Source: Candidatus Nitrosacidococcus sp. I8
Lineage (GTDB): Bacteria > Pseudomonadota > Gammaproteobacteria > Nitrosococcales > Nitrosococcaceae
Reading direction: 5' to 3'
DNA: 64,000 nucleotides
Assembly (NCBI RefSeq): GCF_945836005.1
Contig: NZ_OX241534.1
Location: 930,001-994,000, forward strand
Numbering within the stretch: position 1 is the stretch's first letter; every line of letters begins with the position of its first letter. A program made the position numbers and the translations under genes. Positions 9,070 to 19,609 of the stretch are shown piece by piece. The notes below the pieces were generated by a model. It worked only from the letters and a program-made list of their open reading frames with translations, made no database searches and was not told where the DNA came from.

Positions 9070-9564
9070 TTAATTCAATATATCCATAGGTATATAAGAC
9101 TTAATTTGAAGTGCAAAACCTTGAAAGTAAACTAGTAATTGAGAGTGTTTCCACCAAGCCTCCTGAGAGAGTGAAGTCATTTCAGAAAGGGCAATTAAAA
9201 TTACAATAATTGCTACACCTCGAATGGCACCAAAAAAGATACCTAAAATGCGATCTATGTTTGTTAATCCCATCTCTTTTATTAGAAATCCTAAGAGGAC
9301 ACTAACAATAGCACTCAACAGCAAAACCGTAATAAGCAATAAAAAAAAAGCAGTCGCTGTTTGAAACGACAATGGGACAGACGGAAGTATTTCATCAACT
9401 AGGTAAGTTATCTGGGATGAAAAATGCCACGCTACCAAAAATCCTACCCCCCAAGAGATAAGAGATAAAAATTCCTTAACAAATCCTCTAGAAAAACCAA
9501 TAAAACTAGAGATTAAAACTATTCCTGTAATTAAGTAATCGATCCAAATAAAGTGATTCACCAT
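9070..9564 (-). CDS. cvpA: CvpA family membrane protein
   Basis: An inner-membrane protein of 164 aa with four predicted membrane segments (about 8-25, 29-48, 63-88 and 101-122). It begins WIDYLITGIVLISSFIGFSRG FVKE, the CvpA signature. The family is linked to colicin V production and envelope homeostasis. It lies 2 bp before purF and 8 bp after the DedD-like gene, matching the dedD-cvpA-purF order of gammaproteobacteria. Confidence 0.92.
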   Translation of the reverse strand: MVNHFIWIDYLITGIVLISSFIGFSRGFVKEFLSLISWGVGFLVAWHFSSQITYLVDEILPSVPLSFQTATAFFLLLITVLLLSAIVSVLLGFLIKEMGLTNIDRILGIFFGAIRGVAIIVILIALSEMTSLSQEAWWKHSQLLVYFQGFALQIKSYIPMDILN

Positions 9565-9572
9565 AGCGAATC

Positions 9573-10091
9573 TTATTTAATAAAAATAGATTTTGTACCC
9601 AATTGTTGTTCTAGTAATTTTTTAAGTGCTGCTGGATCTGTTGGTTGGTTATGGTTTAAACGAATTCTTACTTTATAAATTATTTGATTACCGCTTTGCA
9701 TTGATTCTATAAACGCCTTATATCCTGAAGAAACTGCTTTGTCCCTGATCTGTATCGCATTTTCTTTATGAGAAAAGCTTCCTACTTGAATTAATAGAGG
9801 AGAAGTATTGTTGTATCTGTTAGCTATATTAGAATCTTGAGTAGCCTTTCTATTTTCGCTTTCAAAAAAAGAATCGAGATCATCTAAATTTTGATCATTA
9901 TTAGATAATAATTCCACTGATGATGAAAATTCACGATCAAATCCAGGTGTATTACTACTCCCTAAACTATTAGGTTCTAAATTAGATGGGTATCGCAATA
10001 GTATAGGTATTGTAATGATACCTAATCCTAACAGAACTAATGCCCCGATAAGTCGTTGCTTAATTTCTTTTTCTAATATTAACCCTTCCAT
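9573..10091 (-). CDS. dedD: SPOR-domain protein (DedD-like)
   Basis: DedD-type proteins are single-pass membrane proteins whose periplasmic SPOR domain binds denuded septal peptidoglycan. From ATG at 10091 the protein starts MEGLILEKEIKQRLIGALVL, with one membrane helix (about 11-30), a Ser/Asn-rich linker, and a C-terminal SPOR repeat (LLIQVGSFSHKENAIQIRDK to the end). A GTG at 10103 would add four residues; the ATG fits DedD better. Position before cvpA supports the name, although sequence similarity outside the SPOR domain is weak. Confidence 0.85.
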   Translation of the reverse strand: MEGLILEKEIKQRLIGALVLLGLGIITIPILLRYPSNLEPNSLGSSNTPGFDREFSSSVELLSNNDQNLDDLDSFFESENRKATQDSNIANRYNNTSPLLIQVGSFSHKENAIQIRDKAVSSGYKAFIESMQSGNQIIYKVRIRLNHNQPTDPAALKKLLEQQLGTKSIFIK

Positions 10092-10121
10092 AATAAATAC
10101 CACTATTTGAGCATTTAAATG

Positions 10122-12536
10122 CTAGTGTGCTCTAATTAATTCAGACTCTTTTCCTTCTTTCACATCTATAAGGTGATTTTCAATTTCTTTAGGCTGAGGC
10201 ATTTTTTGCAATGCAATTGCAAGTACATCCTCAATCCATCTAACAGGGCGAATATCAAGCCCACTTTTAACATTTTCTGGAAGATCTACTAAATCTTTAC
10301 AATTCTCTTCAGGGATAATAACAACATTTATCCCGCCCCGTAATGCCGCAAGTAGCTTTTCCTTAAGACCACCAATCGCTAAAACTTCACCACGTAGGGT
10401 AATTTCTCCAGTCATCGCAACATGTGCATGTACTGGAATATCTGTTAGTGCAGAAACTAAAGCAATACACATTCCTACGCCAGCACTAGGTCCATCCTTA
10501 GGAATAGCACCTTCAGGAACATGGACATGTAAATCATATTTTTGATAAAAATCTTGAGCGATTCCTAGACGGTCTGTACGATTTCTTACTACTGTAGTTG
10601 CTGCTTGAATAGATTCTCGCATCACATCACCTAAGTGACCAGTATAGACCGATTTACCTGTTCCCAACATGATTGCTGCTTCAATTGTGAGTAAATCCCC
10701 CCCCATTTCAGTCCAAGCCAATCCGGTTACTTGCCCTACTCGATCTTGATCTTCAGCAAGACCAAAACGATACTGTTTTACCCCTAAAAATTTCTCTAGA
10801 TTTTTATTAGTAATTGCAACTTTCTTAGCAATATTGAGCTGGATATTTTTAACAACTTTACGGCAAATTTTTGATATTTCTTGATCTAAATTGCGAACAC
10901 CTGCCTCCCTAGTATAATAACGAACAATATCTTGAATTGCATTTTGTGATATGGATATCTCGCTTTTTTTTAAACCGTGATTTCTGATAGATTTTGAAAG
11001 AAGATAATTCTGAGCAATATTAATTTTTTCATCTTCTGTATAGCCTGGAATTCTAATCACTTCCATTCTATCCAATAAAGGACTAGGGATATTTAAGGTG
11101 TTTGCAGTAGCAACAAACATTACTTCAGACAGACTATAGTCTACTTCTAAGTAGTGATCATTAAAAGCATGATTTTGCTCTGGATCTAATACTTCTAGTA
11201 GTGCTGATGCAGGATCGCCGCGGAAATCCATTGCCATTTTATCTACTTCATCTAGCAGAAATAAGGGGTTTTTTGTACCTACTTTTGTTAGATTTTGAAC
11301 AATTTTACCTGGCATTGAACCAATGTAGGTTCTTCGATGACCGCGAATTTCAGCCTCATCCCGAATTCCCCCTAAGGATATGCGAGAGAATTTACGATTA
11401 GTTGCGCGGGCAATAGAGCGGGCAATCGATGTTTTTCCTACCCCAGGCGGTCCAACTAAACATAAAATTGGTCCTTTAGGATATTTTACCCGTTGCTGTA
11501 CCGCAAGATACTCTATTATTCTTTCTTTAACTTTCTCTAAGCCATAGTGATCAGACTCAAGAATAGACTCAGCTTTAACAAGATTTGCACTAATTTTGCT
11601 TCTTTTTTTCCATGGTACGTCCACCAACCAATCAAGATAATTTCTTACCACAGTTGCCTCTGCAGACATAGGAGACATCATTTGTAGCTTACTAAGTTCC
11701 GCTCTTGCTTTAGATTTAGCTTCTTGTGGCATCCCAACTTTTTCAATTTTACTAGCAAGATCCTCAACTTCATTTGGTATATCTTCAATATCCCCAAGTT
11801 CTTTTTGAATAGCTTTTATTTGCTCATTTAAGTAATATTCTCGTTGGCTTTTCTCCATTTGCTTTTTAACTCGATTACGTACTTGCTTTTCTATTTGTAG
11901 AATATCAATTTCAGATTCTAGAAGAGCCAACAAGTGCTCGAGTCTTTCTTGGATATCATCTACTTCTAATAGAGATTGTTTTTCCTCTATTTTTAGTGTT
12001 ATATGTGCAGCAATTGTATCTACAAGACGGGCAGGGTTATCTATACCCGATAAAGAAGATAATATCTCGTGAGGAATTTTTTTATTTAATTTAACATATT
12101 GCTCGAATTGGTTGAGTAAAGATCGAGCTAAAACTTTTATTTCTTGACTATCAACCCTATATTCTTTTTCTTTATATTGAGAAAGTTGAGCACAAAAATA
12201 ACTATCATTATTTACATATTGTTGTACTTTGGCTCTTTCACTACCCTCTACTAGTACTTTAACGGTACCATCTGGTAACTTTAATAGCTGAAGGATATTG
12301 GCTAAAGTTCCAATATCATAGATATCCTCTAGTTTAGGATCGTCAAGGCTAGGATTTTTTTGAGCTACTAATAGTATCTGTTGTTTAAACTCCATGGCTA
12401 CTTCAAGTGCTTTAATGGATTTCTCTCTACCTACAAATAGAGGGATAACCATATATGGATAAACTACAACATCACGTAATAGTAAAACAGGTATAGTCTC
12501 TTCAGTTATATCAGGTACTGTACTATCTTTATCCAT
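10122..12536 (-). CDS. lon: ATP-dependent protease Lon
   Basis: Lon is a homo-hexameric AAA+ serine protease for damaged and regulatory proteins. The 804-aa protein has the N-terminal substrate domain (IPVLLLRDVVVYPYMVIPLF), a coiled coil, Walker A GPPGVGKTS, Walker B PLFLLDEVDKM, and the protease domain with the Ser motif PKDGPSAGVG plus the Lys region of the Ser-Lys dyad. Its length is close to E. coli Lon (784). It follows clpX, giving the common tig-clpP-clpX-lon cluster. Confidence 0.98.
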   Translation of the reverse strand: MDKDSTVPDITEETIPVLLLRDVVVYPYMVIPLFVGREKSIKALEVAMEFKQQILLVAQKNPSLDDPKLEDIYDIGTLANILQLLKLPDGTVKVLVEGSERAKVQQYVNNDSYFCAQLSQYKEKEYRVDSQEIKVLARSLLNQFEQYVKLNKKIPHEILSSLSGIDNPARLVDTIAAHITLKIEEKQSLLEVDDIQERLEHLLALLESEIDILQIEKQVRNRVKKQMEKSQREYYLNEQIKAIQKELGDIEDIPNEVEDLASKIEKVGMPQEAKSKARAELSKLQMMSPMSAEATVVRNYLDWLVDVPWKKRSKISANLVKAESILESDHYGLEKVKERIIEYLAVQQRVKYPKGPILCLVGPPGVGKTSIARSIARATNRKFSRISLGGIRDEAEIRGHRRTYIGSMPGKIVQNLTKVGTKNPLFLLDEVDKMAMDFRGDPASALLEVLDPEQNHAFNDHYLEVDYSLSEVMFVATANTLNIPSPLLDRMEVIRIPGYTEDEKINIAQNYLLSKSIRNHGLKKSEISISQNAIQDIVRYYTREAGVRNLDQEISKICRKVVKNIQLNIAKKVAITNKNLEKFLGVKQYRFGLAEDQDRVGQVTGLAWTEMGGDLLTIEAAIMLGTGKSVYTGHLGDVMRESIQAATTVVRNRTDRLGIAQDFYQKYDLHVHVPEGAIPKDGPSAGVGMCIALVSALTDIPVHAHVAMTGEITLRGEVLAIGGLKEKLLAALRGGINVVIIPEENCKDLVDLPENVKSGLDIRPVRWIEDVLAIALQKMPQPKEIENHLIDVKEGKESELIRAH

Positions 12537-12603
12537 ATATGCCTCTGATTCTATGTATAAACCTATAATAGAGAGCGGTATTTAAACAAATACCATTACC
12601 CAA

Positions 12604-13884
12604 TTAGTCTGATGCTGCCCTGTAGTTTTCTTGATCCTTATACACTAGTAAAGGCTCAGATTCTCCGTAAACAACATTTTTATCAACGATTACTTTACTT
12701 ACCCCTTCCATAGAAGGGAGATCGTACATCACATCCAGTAATATATTTTCAAGAATTGATCGTAGCCCTCGAGCACCTGTTTTACGATTCATCGCTTTAG
12801 TTGCAATAGCTTGTAACGAATCCTTTCGAAACTCTATAGTACAGTTTTCCATTTCAAAAAGACTAGAAAATTGCTTAACTAGGGCGTTTTTAGGTTCTGT
12901 TAGAATACGTACAAAAGTATCCTCATCTAATTCATCTAAAGTTGCAATAACAGGCATACGCCCTATAAACTCTGGAATTAATCCGTATTTTATTAAATCT
13001 TCAGGCTCTACCTCTTTTAGTATCTCACCAACACTACGTTTACTTTCAGTACTTCTAACTTCAGCAAAGAACCCAACCCCACTTTTCTTAGATCGATCTC
13101 CAATTACTTTCTCAAGCCCTGAAAAAGCACCACCACAAATGAAAAGGATATTCGTGGTATCTACTTGCAAGAACTCTTGTTGTGGGTGTTTTCTCCCTCC
13201 TTGAGGGGGGACTGATGCTGTAGTTCCTTCGATAAGCTTAAGCAATGCTTGCTGTACACCCTCGCCGGAGACATCTCTAGTAATAGAAGGGTTATCTGAT
13301 TTACGAGAGATCTTATCTATCTCATCTATATATATAATGCCTGTTTGTGCCTTTTCAACATCATAATCGCACTTTTGCAGGAGTTTTTGGATGATATTTT
13401 CTACATCTTCACCAACATACCCTGCCTCTGTAAGAGTTGTTGCGTCAGCAATAGTAAAGGGTACATTTAATAAACGGGCTAGGGTTTCTGCTAATAAAGT
13501 TTTACCGCTTCCAGTAGGACCTATGAGTAAAATATTACTTTTTGATAATTCAACCTCATTATTTTTTTTACCAAGATGTAGTCGCTTGTAATGATTATAA
13601 ACAGCAACTGCTAATATTTTTTTAGCATGATTTTGACCAACCACATACTGATTAAGAATATCCCTGATTTCATGGGGTGTAGGAAGGTAGTTATTCTTGT
13701 CGGTAAACGGTTTATCCCGTAACTCCTCTCGAATAATATCGTTACAAAGCTCTACACATTCATCACAAATAGATACTGAGTCGGGTCCCGCAATTAACTT
13801 AACTACTTCATGTTGGTTCTTACTGCAAAAGGAGCAATTAAGAAGTTTGTCATCCTTGCTTTTCTGAGGATTATCATCACTCAT
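12604..13884 (-). CDS. clpX: ClpX ATPase subunit of ClpXP
   Basis: ClpX unfolds tagged substrates and feeds them to ClpP. The 426-aa protein has the N-terminal C4 zinc finger ([11 protein letters not shown] and CDECVELC), Walker A GPTGSGKT, the [10 protein letters not shown] pore-1 segment, Walker [11 protein letters not shown], the [10 protein letters not shown] pore loop and sensor 2 TGARGLRS. The ClpP-docking tripeptide loop reads GVGF. It lies 73 bp after clpP. Confidence 0.98.
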   Translation of the reverse strand: MSDDNPQKSKDDKLLNCSFCSKNQHEVVKLIAGPDSVSICDECVELCNDIIREELRDKPFTDKNNYLPTPHEIRDILNQYVVGQNHAKKILAVAVYNHYKRLHLGKKNNEVELSKSNILLIGPTGSGKTLLAETLARLLNVPFTIADATTLTEAGYVGEDVENIIQKLLQKCDYDVEKAQTGIIYIDEIDKISRKSDNPSITRDVSGEGVQQALLKLIEGTTASVPPQGGRKHPQQEFLQVDTTNILFICGGAFSGLEKVIGDRSKKSGVGFFAEVRSTESKRSVGEILKEVEPEDLIKYGLIPEFIGRMPVIATLDELDEDTFVRILTEPKNALVKQFSSLFEMENCTIEFRKDSLQAIATKAMNRKTGARGLRSILENILLDVMYDLPSMEGVSKVIVDKNVVYGESEPLLVYKDQENYRAASD

Positions 13885-13957
13885 AACTTAAAGTCCCTCA
13901 TTAAAGTGAGCTAGTACATTTGCTTTCATAATTTAATAAATAATACACACTACTACA

Positions 13958-14569
13958 CTAATTTGCAGGTATCTCGCCTCGTTTTTCAATGACAGTATCA
14001 ATTATCCCATAGGTAACAGACTCTGCAGCACTCATAAAATAATCTCGATCTGTATCCTTTTGGATTTTTTCAATGGATTGCCCCGTATGATAGGAAAGTA
14101 TTTGATTTAATCGCTCTCGTATCAGCAAAATTTCTTTTGCATGAATGTCAATATCTACTGCCTGACCTTGAAATCCACCCAAAGGTTGATGAATAAGGAC
14201 CCGAGAATGGGGTAAGCAATACCTTTTTCCAGTAGCTCCTCCAGCAAGCAACACTGCTCCCATACTTGCAGCTTGCCCAAGGCAAAGTGTACTTACATCA
14301 GGTTTAATAAACTGCATCGTATCATAGATAGATAACCCTGCAGTGACTGATCCTCCCGGAGAATTAATATAGAGATGAATATCTTTATCCGGGTTTTCTG
14401 ACTCTAAAAAAAGTAACTGAGCAACAACTAAATTAGCCATGTGATCTTCAACTGCACCAACTAAGAATATAACTCGTTCCTTTAATAGTCGAGAGTAAAT
14501 ATCATAGGCTCGTTCACCTCGGTTGGTTTGCTCTACAACCATAGGGACTAAAGTATTAAAATTAGCCAT
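13958..14569 (-). CDS. clpP: ClpP proteolytic subunit
   Basis: The tetradecameric serine protease of ClpXP. The 203-aa protein contains the catalytic Ser102 ([14 protein letters not shown]) and His127 ([10 protein letters not shown]), with an Asp near residue 176. The oxyanion segment [11 protein letters not shown] (69-79) is intact. The N-terminal [14 protein letters not shown] is a short processed leader in this family. It lies 44 bp after tig. Confidence 0.98.
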   Translation of the reverse strand: MANFNTLVPMVVEQTNRGERAYDIYSRLLKERVIFLVGAVEDHMANLVVAQLLFLESENPDKDIHLYINSPGGSVTAGLSIYDTMQFIKPDVSTLCLGQAASMGAVLLAGGATGKRYCLPHSRVLIHQPLGGFQGQAVDIDIHAKEILLIRERLNQILSYHTGQSIEKIQKDTDRDYFMSAAESVTYGIIDTVIEKRGEIPAN

Positions 14570-14613
14570 GTCCTATTTTGTCCGTTTAATATACTTTGGT
14601 AAATCTTTATAAA

Positions 14614-15912
14614 TCAATGTACAACTTCTTGGAACCCCATAGGCTCATCAGAGACTTCAATTTGGCTTAATACCCAATTAATTGCCTCCATCTCTATAAT
14701 ACTACCTCTAATTTCTGAAAGTTTTTCTCGATTACTAAAAACCCATCGAGCAAATCCTTCTGGATCTTCGTAATTAGCAGCTAACTCCGCCACTTTTTCT
14801 TTTATTTTTCCTTGATCTATTTTAATATCTGCTTTTTCAATAATAGCCTCTAAAATAATGCCTAAAGCAATACGTTTACGTGCTTGTTCTTCAAACTGAC
14901 TCAACTCTAAAGATATTTTGTGAGTATCTATTCCTTTTTTAGATAGATTCTCTTTTGCTCTTCTAAGTAAAGACTCTGCTTCACTCTTTACTAAAGATTG
15001 GGGTAGCACTTCCATAGAATGGTTAACAAGGAGAAAATCCATAACTTGATCTCGTACACGAGCGTGAATTCCTTGCTCTAAACTACGATTCATAGATTTT
15101 TTTACCTCTTGTCGAAGCATTTCTACACTACCATCGCTAATTCCTAATTTTTTCGCAAATGCTTCATTAATTTCTGGAAGATTTGGTTCTGCCACAGATA
15201 AAACATCTACGGTAAATTGAGCAACTTTACTAGCAAGATCTTGGTTATGATAATCTGCTGGGAAAGTAATTTTAAATTTGAGTTGCTGATCTTTTTGAGC
15301 AGCTATTAAGTGATTCTCAAAATCCTCAAGCATAGTGTACTTACCTAAGATGGTGAAAAAATTCTCCCGCTCTCCACCAGGAAAAAGTTGCCCATCAATA
15401 GTGCCACGGTAAGAAATAGTAACTCCATCCTCTTTCTGGGCAGGACGATCCACAGGATTCCACTGAACGTATTGGTATTGAAGTTTATTGATGACTTGAA
15501 TTATGTCATCCTCAGTAATCTGAACAGTTGGTCGTTTAACTTTAATCCCTGATAAATTAATCGATTCAATTTGAGGTAAAACCTCGAAAGTTGCTATATA
15601 TTGAAAAGGTTGATCTGAGGGAAGCTGGGGAAAGTCAATTTTTGGTGTACTCGCAAGCTGAAGAGATTCTTGCTTTATCGCATTTTGAAAACTACTTTGT
15701 ACTAAATGATCTATAATTTCTTTATGTACGGTAGCACCGTAATGACGCTCCAATACTTTATAAGGAATTTTTCCAGGGCGAAACCCATTAATCTTCGCTC
15801 TAGGAGCCATTGCTTGAATTCGCTCCCTAACTTGAGATCCTATATTTTCTGACGGTAATTTAACTGTCAATCGACGCTTTAGTTCGTCAATTCTTTCTAC
15901 TACAACCTCCAT
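14614..15912 (-). CDS. tig: Trigger factor
   Basis: Ribosome-bound chaperone for nascent chains. The 432-aa protein shows the ribosome-docking motif NGFRPGKIP (about 41-49), the FKBP-type PPIase domain (EDGVTISYRGTIDG to about residue 245) and the helical C-terminal cradle. The start is ATG at 15912. A promoter is expected in the AT-rich 80 bp upstream, between this gene and the tRNA-Leu gene on the same strand. It heads the tig-clpP-clpX-lon cluster. Confidence 0.97.
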   Translation of the reverse strand: MEVVVERIDELKRRLTVKLPSENIGSQVRERIQAMAPRAKINGFRPGKIPYKVLERHYGATVHKEIIDHLVQSSFQNAIKQESLQLASTPKIDFPQLPSDQPFQYIATFEVLPQIESINLSGIKVKRPTVQITEDDIIQVINKLQYQYVQWNPVDRPAQKEDGVTISYRGTIDGQLFPGGERENFFTILGKYTMLEDFENHLIAAQKDQQLKFKITFPADYHNQDLASKVAQFTVDVLSVAEPNLPEINEAFAKKLGISDGSVEMLRQEVKKSMNRSLEQGIHARVRDQVMDFLLVNHSMEVLPQSLVKSEAESLLRRAKENLSKKGIDTHKISLELSQFEEQARKRIALGIILEAIIEKADIKIDQGKIKEKVAELAANYEDPEGFARWVFSNREKLSEIRGSIIEMEAINWVLSQIEVSDEPMGFQEVVH

Positions 15913-15992
15913 AAAAACTTACCTCAGTGGTTTAAGATTATTTTAATTTATTGTAGATAAAGCAGATTTACTAAGAAGATGAGAAACTAATT

Positions 15993-16077
15993 TGGTGCGA
16001 AAGGAGAGAATCGAACTCTCACGGGTCACCCCACTGGCACCTAAAACCAGCGCGTCTACCTATTCCGCCACTTTCGC
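15993..16077 (-). tRNA. tRNA-Leu (UAG)
   Basis: An 85-nt class II tRNA. Acceptor arms GCGAAAG and CTTTCGC pair fully, the anticodon stem-loop CTGGT-TTTAGGT-GCCAG has anticodon TAG, a long variable arm follows, the T arm has GTTCGATTC, and the 3' CCA is encoded (complement TGG at 15993-15995). Confidence 0.97.
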
Positions 16078-16130
16078 TTTTTAATTTACAGTGCTGTTAT
16101 TTTATCCTAAAAACACAAATATATACTACC

Positions 16131-16640
16131 CTACTCTTTATTTACTTTAGCTTCTGTAGAAAGAACACGATGAGACCACTTTATCTGACCCTCTGGATGA
16201 AGCTCGCTTAGATAGAGCCGTTTATGAAAAGATTTTTGCTCATTAGGATTTAGATATAAGCTAATATGAGCTTCTGTTTTCTCAATAGTACTACAATTTT
16301 CTTGATTCTGTATGTCCTTACAGTCTTGTACAATCAATTCAATATCAAAACCAGTGAGTATATAAGAGGATTGATTAGAGATTTCTCCAATAAAATTCCA
16401 GCCCACTCCCCGATTAGGCTGTAAATCTGCTTCTGATACACTAATTTGGTTAACAGGAATCAGGGTCTTAGCTCGCTCTGATATCTCCTCTGGTTCTGAA
16501 AGGATAAAACCTGCAAAAATTAATAACCCAAGAACTCCTAGTATATAAGGGCGAGATTTACGAAATGAGGTAAAAATAATTAGAATGATGATTAAAATTA
16601 ACCATATCCGTGGATTTCTTAAGATGAGTAAGAAATTCAT
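16131..16640 (-). CDS. Membrane protein of unknown function
   Basis: A 169-aa protein that I do not recognise. It has two hydrophobic helices near the N-terminus (about 10-25 and 32-48) separated by a basic turn (FRKSRP), then a soluble domain of about 115 residues, presumably periplasmic. That domain contains two Cys (IVQDCKDIQNQENCST) that could form a disulfide and a beta-rich pattern (WNFIGEISNQSSYILTGFDI). It lies 7 bp after treY, so it is probably co-transcribed with the trehalose genes, but nothing in the sequence connects it with sugar metabolism. Confidence 0.75.
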   Translation of the reverse strand: MNFLLILRNPRIWLILIIILIIFTSFRKSRPYILGVLGLLIFAGFILSEPEEISERAKTLIPVNQISVSEADLQPNRGVGWNFIGEISNQSSYILTGFDIELIVQDCKDIQNQENCSTIEKTEAHISLYLNPNEQKSFHKRLYLSELHPEGQIKWSHRVLSTEAKVNKE

Positions 16641-16647
16641 TGCTACT

Positions 16648-19584
16648 TTAATCCATTGTTGATGGTATCAATAAAGCTAAAGGGAAATGAGTGAAAATTT
16701 GACTACTATTTATATAGAATTTTCTCAACCCTGATGTAATCTCTACCTCTTGATCAGTTAATATATTCCTAAATATATTACATTTTTCTATTTCCGGAAT
16801 TTCTACTTGAGTATTTTGCCAACAAGACTCGCCTAAAGGGAGCCCATTGTCATCACTTCCTAAAATAGAGAACCAACGAGAGGCGATAATAATAGCTACT
16901 TGGTTTTCATTCTTTCTTAAAAAAGCACATAAATGATCTGCCTTTTCTCCTTGAATAGATAAAGGCATGTATTCTCCATTTTCAAATAGCTGTGAGTACT
17001 TAGATCTAAAATTAAGCACCTTCCAAATTAAAAAAAGCTTTAAACGCCCATCTTCTCTATTCTTAAGTAGATCATAGGCATAAGTACAAAGAGATTGTGT
17101 CTTGTTAGCCGTATCAATTAAATCCTCTAGCATTTGCTCTCTTAATGAAAAATTAACAGGCGCCCGACTATCTGGATCTACTAACCTAAACTCCCAAAGT
17201 TCGTTACCCTGATAAATATCAGGTACACCGGGGGCAGTTAACTTTAAAAAAACTTGGGATGCACTGTTTAATAACCCATAGGAAGCAACTTCCTTTTGAA
17301 AGGGTAAAAAATTATCTAAGAATCTATTTTTCTCTAAATTGCTCAAAGTACTATGTATGAAGTCTATTAGTCCTGATTCGTATTCATGATCAGGACTAAT
17401 CCAAGAGCTATAGATTTTAGCCTCTCGTATAGCTTTAATCATATAAGTTTCGATGCGATCTCTATAACTAGCCAGTTCTTTTTCATCCATCTCATATAGT
17501 GGCCAAGTACCTAAGACTGTTTGATAAAACAAGTATTCATCATTATAACTAGGTACTCGATGGTCTTTAGATTTCCTAATTTTTAGAATATTTATTCTTC
17601 GCCAGAGGTTTAATGACGTACGCCATTTAGCAGGTATTTCTGAAAGCACATTGATACGAGCACGAACATCTTCACTTCGCTTACTATCATGGGTAGAGGA
17701 AGCGATCATAGCGTAGGGCCATCTTTGTGCTCGACCTTGATTTTCTCGATGAAACGCCGCAATCGTTGTGCCATAATTCCTTGGATCACAACCCACATCA
17801 TTTAATGACGTAAAATAGTTATAGGTATAAAGTGCGGTATCTTCAAAGGCCTTTGCCATGACAGGCCCTGTATACTGTTGAAACCGCATGACAAAAGGGA
17901 TAATTTCTTGATAAATATCCACGCCGGTAGGTATTTCTAAAAGAAGAATGCTTTGGATAAAATCAAAGATAGTGGTATCTTCTCCGGGGTTTACTTTCTT
18001 AGCTTGTGCTATTGCCCACTGAATAAACCGTTTATCTTCTTCGGAAACTCGATCTACATTAATATAAGTTCGATACACTGGGAAGTAGGCAAGAATTTCA
18101 ATCAAAGCTTCCCGTAAACCATTTAACGTAAAATCTCGAGAGTACCGGCTGGATTGGGCAATATTATCTAGCATATTCACCAATACGGTAAGATCGCTTG
18201 AAATACGAGTTTTAATAATTATTTTTTTACATTTATAAAGCAATCTATCAAAGTCAAATTGATACTTAATAAAACGAGCATAAATTTGCTCTAATTCTTT
18301 TTGGGTAGATGAATAAATAAAAACTCCATTACATATATTGGCGAAGTTATACCCAGTCGTACCGCAAATAGACCAACTTTGAGGAAGATGCTCGTAGCTA
18401 GCAAGAATTTTTTCAATAACAATATAGAAGTTAGGCTTAGCAGAATTATCTATTACTTGTACTTGGCTAGGCTGCCCTTTGGCTTCTGCAATATACTGCG
18501 TAAGCCGTTGATAGTATTGAGGAGGATCATAAAGACCGTCTGGATGATCAATCCGCAGTCCATCTACTTTTCCTGTTTTTATCAGTTCTAAAATAAAGCT
18601 ATGGGTCGCAGTAAATACTTCTGGAATTTCCATATTGAGCCCAGCAAGATCATTTACGTCGAAAAAGCGACGATAGTTAATCTCATAAGCTGCTACTCGC
18701 CAATAGGTAAGGCGGTAGGCTTGATTTTCTAGTAGGTGATGAAGTAAATCAAAATGTTTAGTTTGACCGCCATTAAATATGGAAACAATATTGGCAATAA
18801 ACTCTTTAATCGCAGGGCATTTCTGACAAATTTCTCCCAAACGTCGTTTAAAAATAATACTATCTCGTAGCCGCTCCTCTCTTCTTTCTGGATCATTTAA
18901 TAGTGCATTTCGATCAGGGAGGTTTTTAAAAGCAGTAATTAAACTTTGATACTCTAAAAAATAAGGATCTGTCTCAATTGAATTACCCCCTAATAATGAA
19001 TCAGATTTATGCTCCAAGATATATGGGTAAGTACTAGGATCAACAGGCAAATGCTGATCATAAAAACAGATAGTAAATTGACCTGTTTCAGATGAAAGAA
19101 AAAGCTTTATATCTCCATCTTCTAATGCCTCGCCGTAATGCTTCCCTAATCTTGGTAGTAAAACTTTACCACGCAATTCTTCCTTAAAAGGTTGCCAGTC
19201 AATATCAAAATAAGAAGCATATTTGGATGCCGGACCATGCTCTAGTACATCTAACCACCAGCGGTTATCATCTCCCCCTATCCCCATATGATTAGGTACA
19301 ATGTCCAGAATTTGTTTCATATCATAGCGGTGCAGACAAGCCACCATCGATTCAAAATCCTCTAAGCTACCTATTTCTGGATTTAACTGGCTATGATCAA
19401 CGATATCGTAACCATGGAGACTACCAGAGCGAGCTTTCAGGTAAGGTGAGGCATAGCAATGACTAATCCCTAACTTATGCAGATAGGGAATAAGTTTTTC
19501 CCCATCAGCAAAAGTAAATAATTTATTAAATTGTAATCGATAAGTCGCACGAGGAATATTAATCGAGGATACCTCTGTAGGCAT
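16648..19584 (-). CDS. treY: Maltooligosyl trehalose synthase (TreY)
   Basis: TreY rearranges the reducing-end alpha-1,4 bond of maltodextrins to alpha,alpha-1,1, giving maltooligosyl-trehalose. The 978-aa GH13 protein starts with the diagnostic PRATYRLQFNKLFTFADG and LGISHCYASPYLKARSGSLHG, then ILDIVPNHMGIGGDDNRWWLD, GLRIDHPDGLYDPPQY, the TreY insertion domain, and SSTHDSKRSEDVRARI near residue 635. The C-terminal PGVPDIYQGNELWEFRLVDP is typical. It lies 25 bp after treZ, forming the TreY-TreZ route from glycogen or maltodextrin to trehalose, a compatible solute. Confidence 0.97.
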   Translation of the reverse strand: MPTEVSSINIPRATYRLQFNKLFTFADGEKLIPYLHKLGISHCYASPYLKARSGSLHGYDIVDHSQLNPEIGSLEDFESMVACLHRYDMKQILDIVPNHMGIGGDDNRWWLDVLEHGPASKYASYFDIDWQPFKEELRGKVLLPRLGKHYGEALEDGDIKLFLSSETGQFTICFYDQHLPVDPSTYPYILEHKSDSLLGGNSIETDPYFLEYQSLITAFKNLPDRNALLNDPERREERLRDSIIFKRRLGEICQKCPAIKEFIANIVSIFNGGQTKHFDLLHHLLENQAYRLTYWRVAAYEINYRRFFDVNDLAGLNMEIPEVFTATHSFILELIKTGKVDGLRIDHPDGLYDPPQYYQRLTQYIAEAKGQPSQVQVIDNSAKPNFYIVIEKILASYEHLPQSWSICGTTGYNFANICNGVFIYSSTQKELEQIYARFIKYQFDFDRLLYKCKKIIIKTRISSDLTVLVNMLDNIAQSSRYSRDFTLNGLREALIEILAYFPVYRTYINVDRVSEEDKRFIQWAIAQAKKVNPGEDTTIFDFIQSILLLEIPTGVDIYQEIIPFVMRFQQYTGPVMAKAFEDTALYTYNYFTSLNDVGCDPRNYGTTIAAFHRENQGRAQRWPYAMIASSTHDSKRSEDVRARINVLSEIPAKWRTSLNLWRRINILKIRKSKDHRVPSYNDEYLFYQTVLGTWPLYEMDEKELASYRDRIETYMIKAIREAKIYSSWISPDHEYESGLIDFIHSTLSNLEKNRFLDNFLPFQKEVASYGLLNSASQVFLKLTAPGVPDIYQGNELWEFRLVDPDSRAPVNFSLREQMLEDLIDTANKTQSLCTYAYDLLKNREDGRLKLFLIWKVLNFRSKYSQLFENGEYMPLSIQGEKADHLCAFLRKNENQVAIIIASRWFSILGSDDNGLPLGESCWQNTQVEIPEIEKCNIFRNILTDQEVEITSGLRKFYINSSQIFTHFPLALLIPSTMD

Positions 19585-19609
19585 ATTTTTTTTAGATTCC
19601 TAATCTTAA

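Noticed and set aside
12577-12594. Short inverted repeat GGTATTT/AAATACC between clpX and lon as a terminator.
   Set aside because: Only 7 AT-rich pairs and no T-tract after it; too weak to call.
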